NCBI GenBank assembly: GCA_964574605.1 | Contig: CAZNOK010000026.1 | Location: forward strand, 1-33,868 | From: CAIKAP01 sp964574605 | GTDB taxonomy: Bacteria; Verrucomicrobiota; Verrucomicrobiia; Palsa-1439 | DNA: 33,868 nucleotides | Direction of reading: 5' to 3' | Shown here: one piece after another, positions 25,273 to 33,815 of the stretch | Layout of the letters: each line of letters starts with the position of its first letter | How positions within the stretch are numbered: the first letter of the stretch is position 1 | Notes under the pieces: model-generated | Seen by the model: only the letters and a program-made list of their open reading frames with translations | The model's database searches: none | What the model was told of the DNA's origin: nothing | Position numbers and translations under genes: made by a program

Positions 25273-26480
25273 AACGGAACGTTTTCATCGTCGCGTTAGT
25301 CTCGATACTGCTGTTTGGTTTCGCCGGGGTGTTGCCGGCTGTTGAGCTTGCTGTGGAGGATTTCAAGCTGGATGGGCCGCTGGGGTCGGAGGGCGCGAAG
25401 ATCGAACGGCTGGGGAAGAATCATTTCCTGATGACGCTCGGAGCCGCGCCCGAACATCCCGACTGGGCCAATAGCTGCCAGTTTGAAATTGTGCGCCACG
25501 CCCGCGGTAACGCGCTTCGACTCGAAGTGGAGTTCGCACACGAGAAACCGCAATATCATTTCGACACGTACTTTCATTCGTGGTCCTACGATGGCCGGTC
25601 GTGGAATCCCATCCAATGGAACACGCCGAAATGGAATGGGAAACACAACCAGATTGATTTTCCGGTCTTCGAACAGGACCGCGTCTTGTTCGGTTTGCAG
25701 GTCCCGCTGACGACCGAGGACGCGGAAGCGATGCAGAAGCGATGGGCCGCCCAGCCCTGCGTGAAATTACATGTGCTGGGTAAATCGCTCGGCGGGCGCA
25801 ATCTCTACCGCATGGAGATTACCGATCCCGCCGGTCCGCACCCACGCGCCAGCCGTTGGGCGCATTACTTCAAAAACGAGCATCCCGGCGAACACAACTC
25901 GCAATGGCGCATGGTTGGGATGATCGAATGGCTGTTGAGCGAGGCGGGGGCTGATTGTCGCCGGCGCAACATCTGTCATTTCGTGTTGATCATGAGTCCC
26001 GACGCGATCTCAAAGGGATGGTATCGCACCAACGCACAAGGGGTTGACATGAACCGTTCGTACCGGGTTGAAGGCGCCGATGCGAAAAGCCAGGCCCACG
26101 AAGCCTACATCTGCCAGAGGGACCTGGAATTGCTGATGGCCTCGGAAACGCCGGTGACCACCGCGTGGCAGATGCACACGTGGCAGGCGCCTGTCGAACC
26201 CATCGTTACCGCGGGGCCGGAGATCGGCAAGGAACTGGGGCCGCCGGGGGAATTCGCCGCCATCATGGCGAAGCACAATCCGCGCAGCTTGGTCAAGCCA
26301 CTGGCGTTCAAACCGAGCACGAACCTGACAGCTTGGACCGGTGGCATTCACAAACAGTTCGGCATCACCGCCGTTCTCTGCGAAGGCGCCGGCAAATTCC
26401 TCACCAAGGAAGAGAACCTGGAGTCCGGCGTCGTGCTGATCAAGAGCATCGCTGAGTACTATCGCGGAGTAAGGAAATAG
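25269..26480 (+). CDS. Exported M14-family zinc carboxypeptidase-like protein (CCP/AGBL-type layout)
   Basis: This 403-residue protein has a Sec signal (MKRNVFIVALVSILLFGFAGVLPAVE). The ATG at 25269 overlaps the SDR stop (ATGA). Residues about 30-170 form a beta-rich N-domain (FAHEKPQYHFDTYFHSWSYD), and residues about 170-403 form the M14 fold. Zinc ligands are H205 and E208 (HPGEHNSQW) and H303 (WQMHTW), with MNRSY in the substrate-Arg position and E372 (AVLCEGAGKF) as general base. The N-domain plus M14 order matches cytosolic carboxypeptidases (M14B/CCP). An exported member inside a glycan operon is unexpected. It may trim peptide from a glycopeptide, or the fold may act on another amide or ester. 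The function is inferred only from the motifs. Confidence 0.87.
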   Translation: MKRNVFIVALVSILLFGFAGVLPAVELAVEDFKLDGPLGSEGAKIERLGKNHFLMTLGAAPEHPDWANSCQFEIVRHARGNALRLEVEFAHEKPQYHFDTYFHSWSYDGRSWNPIQWNTPKWNGKHNQIDFPVFEQDRVLFGLQVPLTTEDAEAMQKRWAAQPCVKLHVLGKSLGGRNLYRMEITDPAGPHPRASRWAHYFKNEHPGEHNSQWRMVGMIEWLLSEAGADCRRRNICHFVLIMSPDAISKGWYRTNAQGVDMNRSYRVEGADAKSQAHEAYICQRDLELLMASETPVTTAWQMHTWQAPVEPIVTAGPEIGKELGPPGEFAAIMAKHNPRSLVKPLAFKPSTNLTAWTGGIHKQFGITAVLCEGAGKFLTKEENLESGVVLIKSIAEYYRGVRK

Positions 26481-26491
26481 CGGATGAGTTC

Positions 26492-29400
26492 ATGAAAACC
26501 CTCGTCGCCGTTCTGGGAACTTTACTGGCAGCCGGGGCGTTTGCGTTTGACGCGCGGATTGAGATCAGTGCGACCGGATGCTTCGCTGGCCGCGAGATTT
26601 TCTCTGCGCTGGAAATAGCGGAGAAACTCGGCTTCCAGTCCGTGGCGGTCATGCCGGACGGGAAGCCAAGACATTCGCTCGGTGAATTGCCGACGCTTGG
26701 TTTCTACGACGCCGACGAGGCCGCGCGAAAGCGAATCAAACAGGCCTTGAGCCGGTTCAAGCGCGTTTCCATTCACCAAGCGTGGGACAACCGGTGGCGC
26801 GACTGGATTGACTGTGCGAGCTACGTGGGCGCGGAAATCGTCACGATCCATCCACCGGTCCGCAAGCGCGGCGTGCCGCTCGACAAATATCTCGAAACAC
26901 AAGTGCGGTTCTACGATGAGGTTGGCGACTATGCACAACGCAAGGGTGTGAAGATCGGCTTGGAAAACACGGCGGGGAGCTATGACGACTACGTGCGTCT
27001 GATAAAGGCCATCAAACACACCGCAGTGGGCGCAACGGTTGACGTGGGACACTGCGCCTTTTTCGATGAGGTGAAGTCCATCGCCAACTCCGACCAGCGA
27101 GCAAAAAAACTCAACGACATGCTCAATCAGTTGGTGCACGACTTGGGGCCGAAGCTTTTCCTCTTCCACGTCCACAACGTCCGGCGGCCGGAGCGAATGG
27201 ATTTCTCCAAGATGACAAATCGGCGCTGGGAACCGGGTTCTCTCGTAGATCACCGGTGCGTGACGGAAGGCGAAATAGATTTTCCGCGCTTGTTCGCATC
27301 AATCAAGGCGGTCGGTTATCGCGGTCAGTTCGAACTGGAACTGGAGGAGCCGCAGATGGAAGAATCGGCAGTCCGCTCCGCCGAATATTTGGGGGCGATG
27401 CTCAAGAACGGTGGCGCGGCGGCTGCCTATGTTGCGCCGATGTCTCACCTCGACCTCACGTTCATGGGCACGGTCGAGGAATGTCTGTCGCGCGGTGGCA
27501 AGGTTTTTGCCGGCACGCTCGACCTGCTGGAGAAGCAGCCGGACTTCCGGTTTCTCATCGAGTATGTGATGTTCCTCGAAGCCTATCGCGCGGCGCATCC
27601 CGAACAAGCTGCCAAACTCGACGAGCATATCCGCGCGGGGCGTATCGAGCTTGGCGCAGAATGGAGCGGCATCTATATCATTCAGGAGGACGAGGAAGAC
27701 CTGATCCGCAATGTTCTGTATGCGAAAGCTTACGCACGCTCCCGTTACGGGATCGAGTTGGAGACGCTCCAGCTCACGGACATTCCCGGCATTGTTCCCC
27801 AGTTGCCCCAAGTCTGCGCCGGACTCGGCATCCGCAACCTTGTGTTGACCCGCAGCGCCCCGCCGGACACGCTCTTCTGGTATGAATCGCCGGGCGGCGC
27901 GCGCGTGTTGACGTGGAGTTCCAAGGGTTACAACCAAGCCTCCAGCTACGGCATTCATCTCGATGTTGCCGCCATGCAAAAGAAAGGTCTGGCCAAACGT
28001 CTCGCCGAAACCACCACGCCGCCGTTGTTCTACTACGGCAGCGACCAATGGTTGCCGCCGCCCAATCTCGCGCCGGCAGTGCGCGCTTGGAACGCGGAAG
28101 CGTCCAAGCAACAACAATTGGTCGTCTCGACGCCGACCGCTTACTTTCGTGCAATGCGTGCCGCGGGTGTCGCTGACAAAGCGCCGGTGCTGCGCGGCGA
28201 ACTTCCCTCGACGTGGCCGTATCTGGAACCGGCGCACGCACACGTCAGCCGGTGGGACGCGCCAGCAACGCGGGCGCTCGATGCCGCGGAGCGATTGTCC
28301 ACGCTCGCGTGGCTCTGTGCGGGTCGTCCGTATCCGCGAACCGAACTCGACGCGCTGTGGAAGTCACTGCTGCTTGCTCGCGACCACAACTACGGCGGTC
28401 AGGGCGCCGGCGGCGGCCAAGCCCGCAAATTCGCGGAGCGTCGCAATGTTCAGCATCGCGCGCAAGTGCTGGCGTCGCAGGCGATGGCCGTGATTGCCGA
28501 GCGCGTGGAGGTGCCGCGCGAGAGCATACCGGTTGTCGTGTTCAACACGCTGAACTGGGACCGCTCCGATGTCGTTCACGCGCACGTCAACAAATATCAG
28601 GAACCGGTCATTCCGCCCAACAGCACGATGGTATTGCGCGGTCCGGATGGCCAGCCAGTGCCGTTCCAGATCACCGCTGACCGGCGCGGGACACTTGGCG
28701 AATTTGATTTTGCGTTCGTCGCGCGGGACGTGCCCGCTTTGGGTTATGCGAGTTACACGCTCGAACCTGCGACAGCGTCGGTGACACCGCGCGGGCCGCA
28801 ACTCTGGTTCGAAGCGAACGCACCGGAACCAGCCATCATCAACACGCCGGAACACACGTTGAAGAACGAGAAGGTGCAACTGACTATCGAGCGCGCCACC
28901 GGCTGGACCAAGATCAACGATGTCGTGAATGGCTTGGGTCTTGTGGGGCGTCAGGAACTTCCAGAGGTTTGCCGCCGGCCGCCGCTCGGGTTGTCGGTGG
29001 ACGATCCCGCGCGCGAAAAGACTGAACCGTTTGTGCCCGATGCGATGCGCATGTTGGCCGACGGCCCGGTGCTCACAACCGTTGCGGTGCGCGGCAGCGT
29101 GCTGGGCGTGCCGGCGGAGTTGCGTTACACGCTCCACCAAAACCTGCCGTGGGTGGATGTCGAAGTGCGGATTGATTGGGATCTGCTGCGGTTCGGGCGA
29201 ATCGAACTCGTATATCAGGTGCCGGTGAAAAACGCCCGCGCCGCTTACGGCCTGCCGTTTGGTGCCGGTGCGTTTGGCGCAGAACAATTAGTGCCCGGCA
29301 GTGGTCCGGCCTCCGGCTACGGTGACGAAAGTTCGCGCGCGTCGTGGGAGCGCACGCGCGAAATCTGCCGCTGGCTCGATATCGGCGGCGTGGCGATGGC

Positions 29401-29914
29401 AACGTCGCACCGCTGGACGCGCGTGGACGATGGCGCCGTGCGCTGTTGTCTGGTGCGCGGCGGTCGGATGCGACCGTCCGATCCCGGCACGAATGGGACG
29501 GAATTGCGTGAAGGTCTGGTTTTCAACTTCAGGTTTTATCCGCACGACAACTCGTGGCAGGCGACGCGTATCCCGCGTGTCGGCTGGGAAGCGACGCAGC
29601 CGTTGCTGGCCTACACCGTCAACGACACGTGGAGTCCGAAATCGCTTCCGCGCCGGCAGTCGCTCGTGACCGCCACGACGCGCGATGGCAATGGCGATGC
29701 GTTGTTGACGTGTTTGAAGCAGGCTGAGGACGGCAAAGGTGTCGTGGCGCGCTGGTATGAGAGCACTGGCAGTCCATGCAAAGTTGAATTCATGTCAGGC
29801 AAGGCACAGCGCGTGGATTTGCAGGAACGACCGGTCGCCGTGAATGACTCAGCGTCAATCAAAGGTTGGGAGATCGTCACATTCCGCAGCCAAACGAGAG
29901 CGCGATCGCAATGA
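26492..29914 (+). CDS. Exported fusion: sugar isomerase/epimerase-type TIM barrel + GH38-like alpha-mannosidase
   Basis: This 1140-residue protein has a Sec signal (MKTLVAVLGTLLAAGAFAF). Residues 20-300 are an AP-endonuclease-2/xylose-isomerase-like barrel with metal ligands in place: E158 (GLENTAG), D184 and H187 (VDVGHC), H226/H228 (FHVHN) and E283 (LELEEP). Residues 310-1140 are GH38-like. H319 and D321 (MSHLDLTF) plus H632 (RDHNYGG) are candidate zinc ligands. D430 (LTDIPGIVPQLPQ) is the candidate nucleophile and zinc ligand. The HxD-to-nucleophile distance of 109 residues is close to that of Golgi mannosidase II, and beta-sandwich domains follow. The frame is continuous, so the fusion is real in this assembly. 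The barrel may isomerise or eliminate the sugar that GH38 releases. This pairing outside the cytoplasm is unusual. Confidence 0.9.
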   Translation: MKTLVAVLGTLLAAGAFAFDARIEISATGCFAGREIFSALEIAEKLGFQSVAVMPDGKPRHSLGELPTLGFYDADEAARKRIKQALSRFKRVSIHQAWDNRWRDWIDCASYVGAEIVTIHPPVRKRGVPLDKYLETQVRFYDEVGDYAQRKGVKIGLENTAGSYDDYVRLIKAIKHTAVGATVDVGHCAFFDEVKSIANSDQRAKKLNDMLNQLVHDLGPKLFLFHVHNVRRPERMDFSKMTNRRWEPGSLVDHRCVTEGEIDFPRLFASIKAVGYRGQFELELEEPQMEESAVRSAEYLGAMLKNGGAAAAYVAPMSHLDLTFMGTVEECLSRGGKVFAGTLDLLEKQPDFRFLIEYVMFLEAYRAAHPEQAAKLDEHIRAGRIELGAEWSGIYIIQEDEEDLIRNVLYAKAYARSRYGIELETLQLTDIPGIVPQLPQVCAGLGIRNLVLTRSAPPDTLFWYESPGGARVLTWSSKGYNQASSYGIHLDVAAMQKKGLAKRLAETTTPPLFYYGSDQWLPPPNLAPAVRAWNAEASKQQQLVVSTPTAYFRAMRAAGVADKAPVLRGELPSTWPYLEPAHAHVSRWDAPATRALDAAERLSTLAWLCAGRPYPRTELDALWKSLLLARDHNYGGQGAGGGQARKFAERRNVQHRAQVLASQAMAVIAERVEVPRESIPVVVFNTLNWDRSDVVHAHVNKYQEPVIPPNSTMVLRGPDGQPVPFQITADRRGTLGEFDFAFVARDVPALGYASYTLEPATASVTPRGPQLWFEANAPEPAIINTPEHTLKNEKVQLTIERATGWTKINDVVNGLGLVGRQELPEVCRRPPLGLSVDDPAREKTEPFVPDAMRMLADGPVLTTVAVRGSVLGVPAELRYTLHQNLPWVDVEVRIDWDLLRFGRIELVYQVPVKNARAAYGLPFGAGAFGAEQLVPGSGPASGYGDESSRASWERTREICRWLDIGGVAMATSHRWTRVDDGAVRCCLVRGGRMRPSDPGTNGTELREGLVFNFRFYPHDNSWQATRIPRVGWEATQPLLAYTVNDTWSPKSLPRRQSLVTATTRDGNGDALLTCLKQAEDGKGVVARWYESTGSPCKVEFMSGKAQRVDLQERPVAVNDSASIKGWEIVTFRSQTRARSQ

Positions 29915-30006
29915 GAGTGAAGTGCGTTTCATCTTTGCCACGTCGCTGCATCAGAAATAAATGTCTTGCGACACAATAGGAAAATCATATAAGAAGGCCA
30001 TCTGAT
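29915..30006. other. 92-bp gap after the GH38 fusion gene
   Basis: No gene is seen. It is AT-richer than its surroundings, and AAGAAGG at 29991-29997 is a good ribosome-binding site for the gene at 30007. I found no hairpin with a T-tract, so the transcript may continue. A promoter-like TTGCGA...TATAAG pair (29966-29993) overlaps the ribosome site and is not persuasive. Confidence 0.5.
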
Positions 30007-30606
30007 ATGACTTACCGTTTAACTCCATCGAAAGCAACGAATTCATCTCGATGTTCGCGTAGGGATTTTGTTTGTGCCGTTTCCGTCTTGGGCGCGCTGC
30101 CGGCAGTCTTGCCGCGGGAGGTTGCCGCCGCCCAAGATAAGCCAGACAAGACGATACGCGAACTTTTCTCTGCTCAGGAATGGGAACAACTCAGCAAGTC
30201 CGCGATGGCGGTGGAAATTGATAACTACTTCAGGCGTGGCTACTCCTGCGCCGAGGCTATACTGCTGGTCTCGTTGCGACGGATGGGCTTGGACGAGACA
30301 CTCACCTGTGCCGCAGCGGCTTTCGGCGGCGGCTTGGGGCAGAAAGATCTCTGCGGGTTTCTGACGGGAGCTTGCATGGCGTTTGGATTTGCCGCCAGAA
30401 AGTCCAGTCTGGAGAAAAGCGAAGCCAAGAAGCGCTGCTCTGCCGCCAGCAAGGAATACTGGGAGTGGTGGAAGAAGCAGTACCCACTGCGTTGTGCCGA
30501 GATCACGGTGACGACAGAAGACCGCGCCAAGTGCCGTGTGATGGCCCCGCGTGTGGCGGCGAAGGTCGAGGAACTGTTGGCAAGTTTTCCGGGCGCCCTG
30601 AAATAG
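30007..30606 (+). CDS. Tat-exported C_GCAxxG_C_C family redox-type protein
   Basis: This 199-residue protein has a twin-arginine signal (SSRCSRRDFVCAVSVLGALP) and a good ribosome site (AAGAAGG) about 10 bases before the ATG. The body matches the C_GCAxxG_C_C family (PF09719/TIGR01909): YSCAEAIL (C81), C101, then DLCGFLTGACMAFG (C116 and C123), followed by C144, C163 and C176. The conserved cysteines suggest a redox or metal-binding role, but the family function is unknown. It lies after the glycan enzymes and near the Tat-exported FAD oxidoreductase in the same region, which could be a partner. Family members are usually without a leader, so an exported version with a Tat signal is notable. 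Confidence 0.9.
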   Translation: MTYRLTPSKATNSSRCSRRDFVCAVSVLGALPAVLPREVAAAQDKPDKTIRELFSAQEWEQLSKSAMAVEIDNYFRRGYSCAEAILLVSLRRMGLDETLTCAAAAFGGGLGQKDLCGFLTGACMAFGFAARKSSLEKSEAKKRCSAASKEYWEWWKKQYPLRCAEITVTTEDRAKCRVMAPRVAAKVEELLASFPGALK

Positions 30607-30673
30607 CGATTCGTTGGATCACGTTTGAACTTCTGCGTGGACGACGGGATGTGCTTCGGATAAGCATGACTTC

Positions 30674-33052
30674 ATGCGCTATCACATTGTAGCCAGAACT
30701 CTCGTTGCTTTGTTGTTGTCAGGTGTTGTCCATGCCGCTTCATTGCCGTCACGAGACGAGATTGTCCGTGCGGCTGCCGAGAGTTCGGAGCGGACGTGGC
30801 GCAGCGTCAGCCGCCAGCCGCCCCATCTTAGCTCACGGGAATTATTTGGTGCCGCGCTGGCTTGGTGCGAGACGAAGACACATCTTGACCGGCTGGAGAA
30901 ACTGTTCGACCTCGCCGCGCAGATGCAGGATCGCGACCCGCAGAGCCGCACCTGCGGCAATTTTCGTTGGACTTGGGAACACGAAGGTGTTTGGGATTTG
31001 AACGCGGTGGATTTCTGTATGCAGATGGGGGCGCTGCTCTGGATACACCATCAGGAGACGATTCCGCCTGCCGCGCGCAACAAGCTGCGTGAAATTCTGG
31101 AGTTCGCAGTCCACGGCTTGATCGGCCATCGGGTGCCGGAGACGTACACGAACATTGCGTTGATGAACGCCGGCAATCTCATTTTGCTCGGCGAAGCGAT
31201 GGGGAAGAACGACGCAGCAAAGGAAGGCTATGCCCGTCTTGACCGGTTTTTGCTGGCGATGTGGGAGTGCGGCACGCACGAGTATTGCAGCCCGACTTAC
31301 TACGGCGTGGACCTCGACGATCTCGTGCTGATCGAGGCGTTCGCCAAGCGAGAACACGGTCGGCAGCAGGCGCGGGTGTTGTTGGAGTATTTCTGGACGG
31401 ACATTGCGTTGAACTGGTTTCCACCGGCGCAGAAACTCGGCGGCGCGCGCAGTCGCGACTACGACTATCTGCGCGGCCTCGGTTCTCTCGACCAGCAGAT
31501 GATGGCTAACGGCTGGTTGCCGACCGACGACAAGAACCGCGTCAGTTCCATCGTGAACGCCTTCGCGCGCTGGCGACCGCCGGCGCGATTGAAGAAGATG
31601 AGCGAGACGCGGTTTCCCCGGCTCCTGCAACAGGTCTGGGGATTCGAGCCGGCGGAATCGCGGACGCACTTTCTCTGCCGCGACGTGACCTTGAGCACGG
31701 CGGGCGCGGGCTACCGGACGATGGACATTCCGCTGTCCGTGGATTTGCCAGGGCCGCGCGAGGGTGTGCGATGCTATTTCATTCCCGACGGACGGCACGA
31801 TCCTTACGGCAAAATCAAAATCCAAGAAGGCAAGGCACACGCAAAGACGCTCCACCTCACGCCGTTCTGGGCGGCGGCCCAACGGCGCATGGACGCTCTC
31901 GGCGTGGCGCTCTACCGCGACAAGGATGTGCCGCCCGATACACAGACGTTGGAGTCGCACTTCGTGATGCCACTGGATGCGGACAACTTTTGGATTGGCG
32001 GCCGGCACGTGGACGCCCCGAAGGACAAACCGTGGGAATTTCCAGTCAACCCCGGCGAGGCGTTGGTGCTGCGCAAAGGCACGGCGGCAGTCGGCGTTCG
32101 CGTTCCGTGGACGCGCGACGATGCGCCGGTGAATTTCGTGTTCGATGGGAACAAGTTCGGCGCGGTGCGGTTGACAGTGGCGCATCACATGGTAGGGACG
32201 AGCCGCCGGCTCGTCCGTTCTTCGAACGACCCCGGTGCGGGCGAGCCGGCGGCTCGCCCCTACCACAACTGCAAAGCAGGCGCGGCGTTTTGGGTGCGGA
32301 TCGGCAGCGAACTTCGCGATGACGCGGTGTTTGAGAAATGGCAACGCGAGTTTGCCGCGGCGCGCGCCGATGTGGAAGTCGTGGGCGACCGGGTGCGCGT
32401 GTCGGTTGCCGGCGCGGTGACGGTCGGCGCGGATGCGGCCAAGTCAACGGCGTTCGCGCTGGAGCCGCCGCCGTCGCGCGCGTTGCTGGCGGTGGATGGC
32501 GATGATGTTGGGAAGCGGCTCTTGCAGGATTTGGAACCGATTCGCAGTTGGCGCGGAAAGGTGGGCGACCACAAACCGATAACGGTGCCGAAAGGCAAGA
32601 GTGTTTACTGGGAAGCCGAAGCAGGCCGTGTGATTCCGCCGATGACTCGGGACAAAGATGCCAAGGCGTCGGGCGGCGCATTCGTCTGGATGCCGGCGAA
32701 GCCCGGAGAAAGAGCGAGCAGTTCTATCGGCAATGCGACGTGGCAACTCAATGTGGCCGCGGCAGGCAAATACTGCCTTTGGGGCCGCGTTCAAGCGCCG
32801 ACGCCGGAGAATGACTCGTTCTATGTGCGGGTGTTCAATGACGAAGGCGAAATTCTCGGACGGACCGAGTGGCCGACCAGCACGCGCAAGGATTGGCAAT
32901 GGATTCCGCTGGTCATCGGCGGCGGGCGTGCGCCGACGGCGCTGGACTTGCCGTCGGGGACGGTGAACATCCAACTCCGTGTCCGCGAGGCCGGCACGAA
33001 AATGGACCGTCTTTTCATCACGCCGAACGCAAGTGAGCGACCGAAGGAGTAG
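30674..33052 (+). CDS. Exported large protein, helical-toroid-like N-domain and C-terminal CBM-like beta-sandwich
   Basis: This 792-residue protein has a Sec signal (MRYHIVARTLVALLLSGVVHAA). Residues about 25-330 are helical (LEKLFDLAAQMQDRD, NAVDFCMQMGALLWIHHQE, EYCSPTYYGVDLDDLVLIE) and look like an (alpha/alpha) toroid, as in glycan lyases and GH-type enzymes. Residues about 340-600 are beta-rich. Residues about 630-785 resemble CBM6/35-type sandwiches (YWEAEAGRVIPP, WQLNVAAAGKYCLWGRV, RLFITPN). I do not recognise a named family, and no catalytic pair is obvious. A 72-bp REPIN-like element is embedded in frame as residues 507-530. It ends the cluster of exported glycan-related proteins and could be a lyase or binding protein. 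Confidence 0.8.
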   Translation: MRYHIVARTLVALLLSGVVHAASLPSRDEIVRAAAESSERTWRSVSRQPPHLSSRELFGAALAWCETKTHLDRLEKLFDLAAQMQDRDPQSRTCGNFRWTWEHEGVWDLNAVDFCMQMGALLWIHHQETIPPAARNKLREILEFAVHGLIGHRVPETYTNIALMNAGNLILLGEAMGKNDAAKEGYARLDRFLLAMWECGTHEYCSPTYYGVDLDDLVLIEAFAKREHGRQQARVLLEYFWTDIALNWFPPAQKLGGARSRDYDYLRGLGSLDQQMMANGWLPTDDKNRVSSIVNAFARWRPPARLKKMSETRFPRLLQQVWGFEPAESRTHFLCRDVTLSTAGAGYRTMDIPLSVDLPGPREGVRCYFIPDGRHDPYGKIKIQEGKAHAKTLHLTPFWAAAQRRMDALGVALYRDKDVPPDTQTLESHFVMPLDADNFWIGGRHVDAPKDKPWEFPVNPGEALVLRKGTAAVGVRVPWTRDDAPVNFVFDGNKFGAVRLTVAHHMVGTSRRLVRSSNDPGAGEPAARPYHNCKAGAAFWVRIGSELRDDAVFEKWQREFAAARADVEVVGDRVRVSVAGAVTVGADAAKSTAFALEPPPSRALLAVDGDDVGKRLLQDLEPIRSWRGKVGDHKPITVPKGKSVYWEAEAGRVIPPMTRDKDAKASGGAFVWMPAKPGERASSSIGNATWQLNVAAAGKYCLWGRVQAPTPENDSFYVRVFNDEGEILGRTEWPTSTRKDWQWIPLVIGGGRAPTALDLPSGTVNIQLRVREAGTKMDRLFITPNASERPKE
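32192..32263. repeat. REPIN-like inverted pair inserted in frame within a CDS
   Basis: The left arm is GTAG (32192-32195) plus a 9-bp stem GGACGAGCC/GGCTCGTCC with loop GCC. The right arm is stem GGGCGAGCC/GGCTCGCCC (32239-32259, loop GGC) plus CTAC (32260-32263). The whole is exactly 72 bp, so it adds 24 codons (V507-Y530, ending GAGEPAARPY) without a frameshift or stop. It has the same architecture as the element at 11737-11797. Confidence 0.8.
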
Positions 33053-33284
33053 GGGGCATCGTTGTAACCCGCGCAGGCGTAAAGCCTGCGGCTACGGGAC
33101 AACCGGATGATTGGGGTGTAGTCGCAGCGTTGCCGCAACCGACAGCGGCGTCTCGTCGGACTCGGGTTATGGCTGCGGGGCGAAAGGGTGGAAACAATAT
33201 CGCAGTGCGGACCTTGGGCGAGAATCGGCTTGATAAGGGGTTGTGCTTTTGACAGACTGCGGTTCCAAGGAAAGGAAAAGCATC
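33053..33284. other. 232-bp intergenic stretch with REP hairpin
   Basis: No gene is supported. It holds a GTAG-tagged hairpin (33072-33095) just after the upstream stop, then GC-rich sequence with a weak second GTAG site at 33118-33121 followed by GTTGCCGCAAC-like symmetry. A TTGACA hexamer at 33249-33254 has no convincing -10 partner. AAGGAAAGGAAAAG before 33285 is the ribosome site for the last gene. Confidence 0.5.
33072..33095 (-). repeat. Single GTAG-tagged REP-like hairpin
   Basis: On the minus strand GTAG (33095-33092) is followed by a stem CGCAGGC/GCCTGCG with loop TTTAC. It lies 20 bases after the stop at 33052. The tag plus hairpin matches one arm of the REPIN-like elements elsewhere in the window. 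It could also protect or end the transcript, but no T-tract follows. Confidence 0.6.
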
Positions 33285-33815
33285 ATGAAAACCTTCTGGT
33301 TACTGAGCGCGGCTGTCCTGACTGTGGCTGTTACTGAAATCCCGTGTCTTGCGGGAACTGTCCCGGAGCAGATCAATTATCAGGCGAAAGTGGAGGCGGG
33401 CGGCGTGCCGTTCGACGGGGTGGGGAAATTCAAGTTCGCCATCGTGGACCAAGGCGGGACCAATACGTACTGGTCGAATGATGGCGGCAGCACTGGCGGA
33501 AGCGAGCCGACGAATTCGGTTTCGCTGAATGTCAGCAGCGGACTGCTCAATGTGATGCTCGGCGATGCTTCTCACGAGAACATGCAAACACTTCCTGCCA
33601 GAGTTTTCCAAAATCCGGACACGTGGCTGCGGGTGTGGTTTGGGGGAACGGCAGGAACGACGTTCGAGCGATTGTCGCCTGACAGCAAACTTGCCAGTGT
33701 GCCTTACGCGTTGATGGCCGAAACGGTGCCCGACAAGTCCATCACGGGCAAGAAACTGGCGAAGGAATCTGTCTGGCCGCAGCATGAAGGGCGGGGGGAT
33801 TGCATCGTTTCATAG
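33285..33815 (+). CDS. Exported protein of the verrucomicrobial 'VPxxINYQ...' type, early stop
   Basis: This 176-residue reading frame has a Sec signal (MKTFWLLSAAVLTVAVTEIPCLAG) and a strong purine-rich ribosome site. The mature part (TVPEQINYQAKVEAGGVPFDG, split by one loop, then FKFAIVDQGG, SSGLLNVMLGD, WLRVWFGG, LASVPYALMAETVPDKSITGKKLA) follows a beta-rich module common at the N-terminus of long PVC surface proteins, where it leads into repeats or a tail-fibre-like region. The last residues (WPQHEGRGDCIVS) do not fit that pattern. They follow a G6 run at 33793-33798, and both alternative frames stay open to the window end, so a frameshift or sequence error may have cut a longer protein. 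The function is unknown. Confidence 0.7.
   Translation: MKTFWLLSAAVLTVAVTEIPCLAGTVPEQINYQAKVEAGGVPFDGVGKFKFAIVDQGGTNTYWSNDGGSTGGSEPTNSVSLNVSSGLLNVMLGDASHENMQTLPARVFQNPDTWLRVWFGGTAGTTFERLSPDSKLASVPYALMAETVPDKSITGKKLAKESVWPQHEGRGDCIVS

Noticed and set aside
29966..29993. Promoter-like TTGCGA-16 bp-TATAAG
   Set aside because: The predicted transcript would start after the ribosome-binding site of the next gene, so it could not serve it well.
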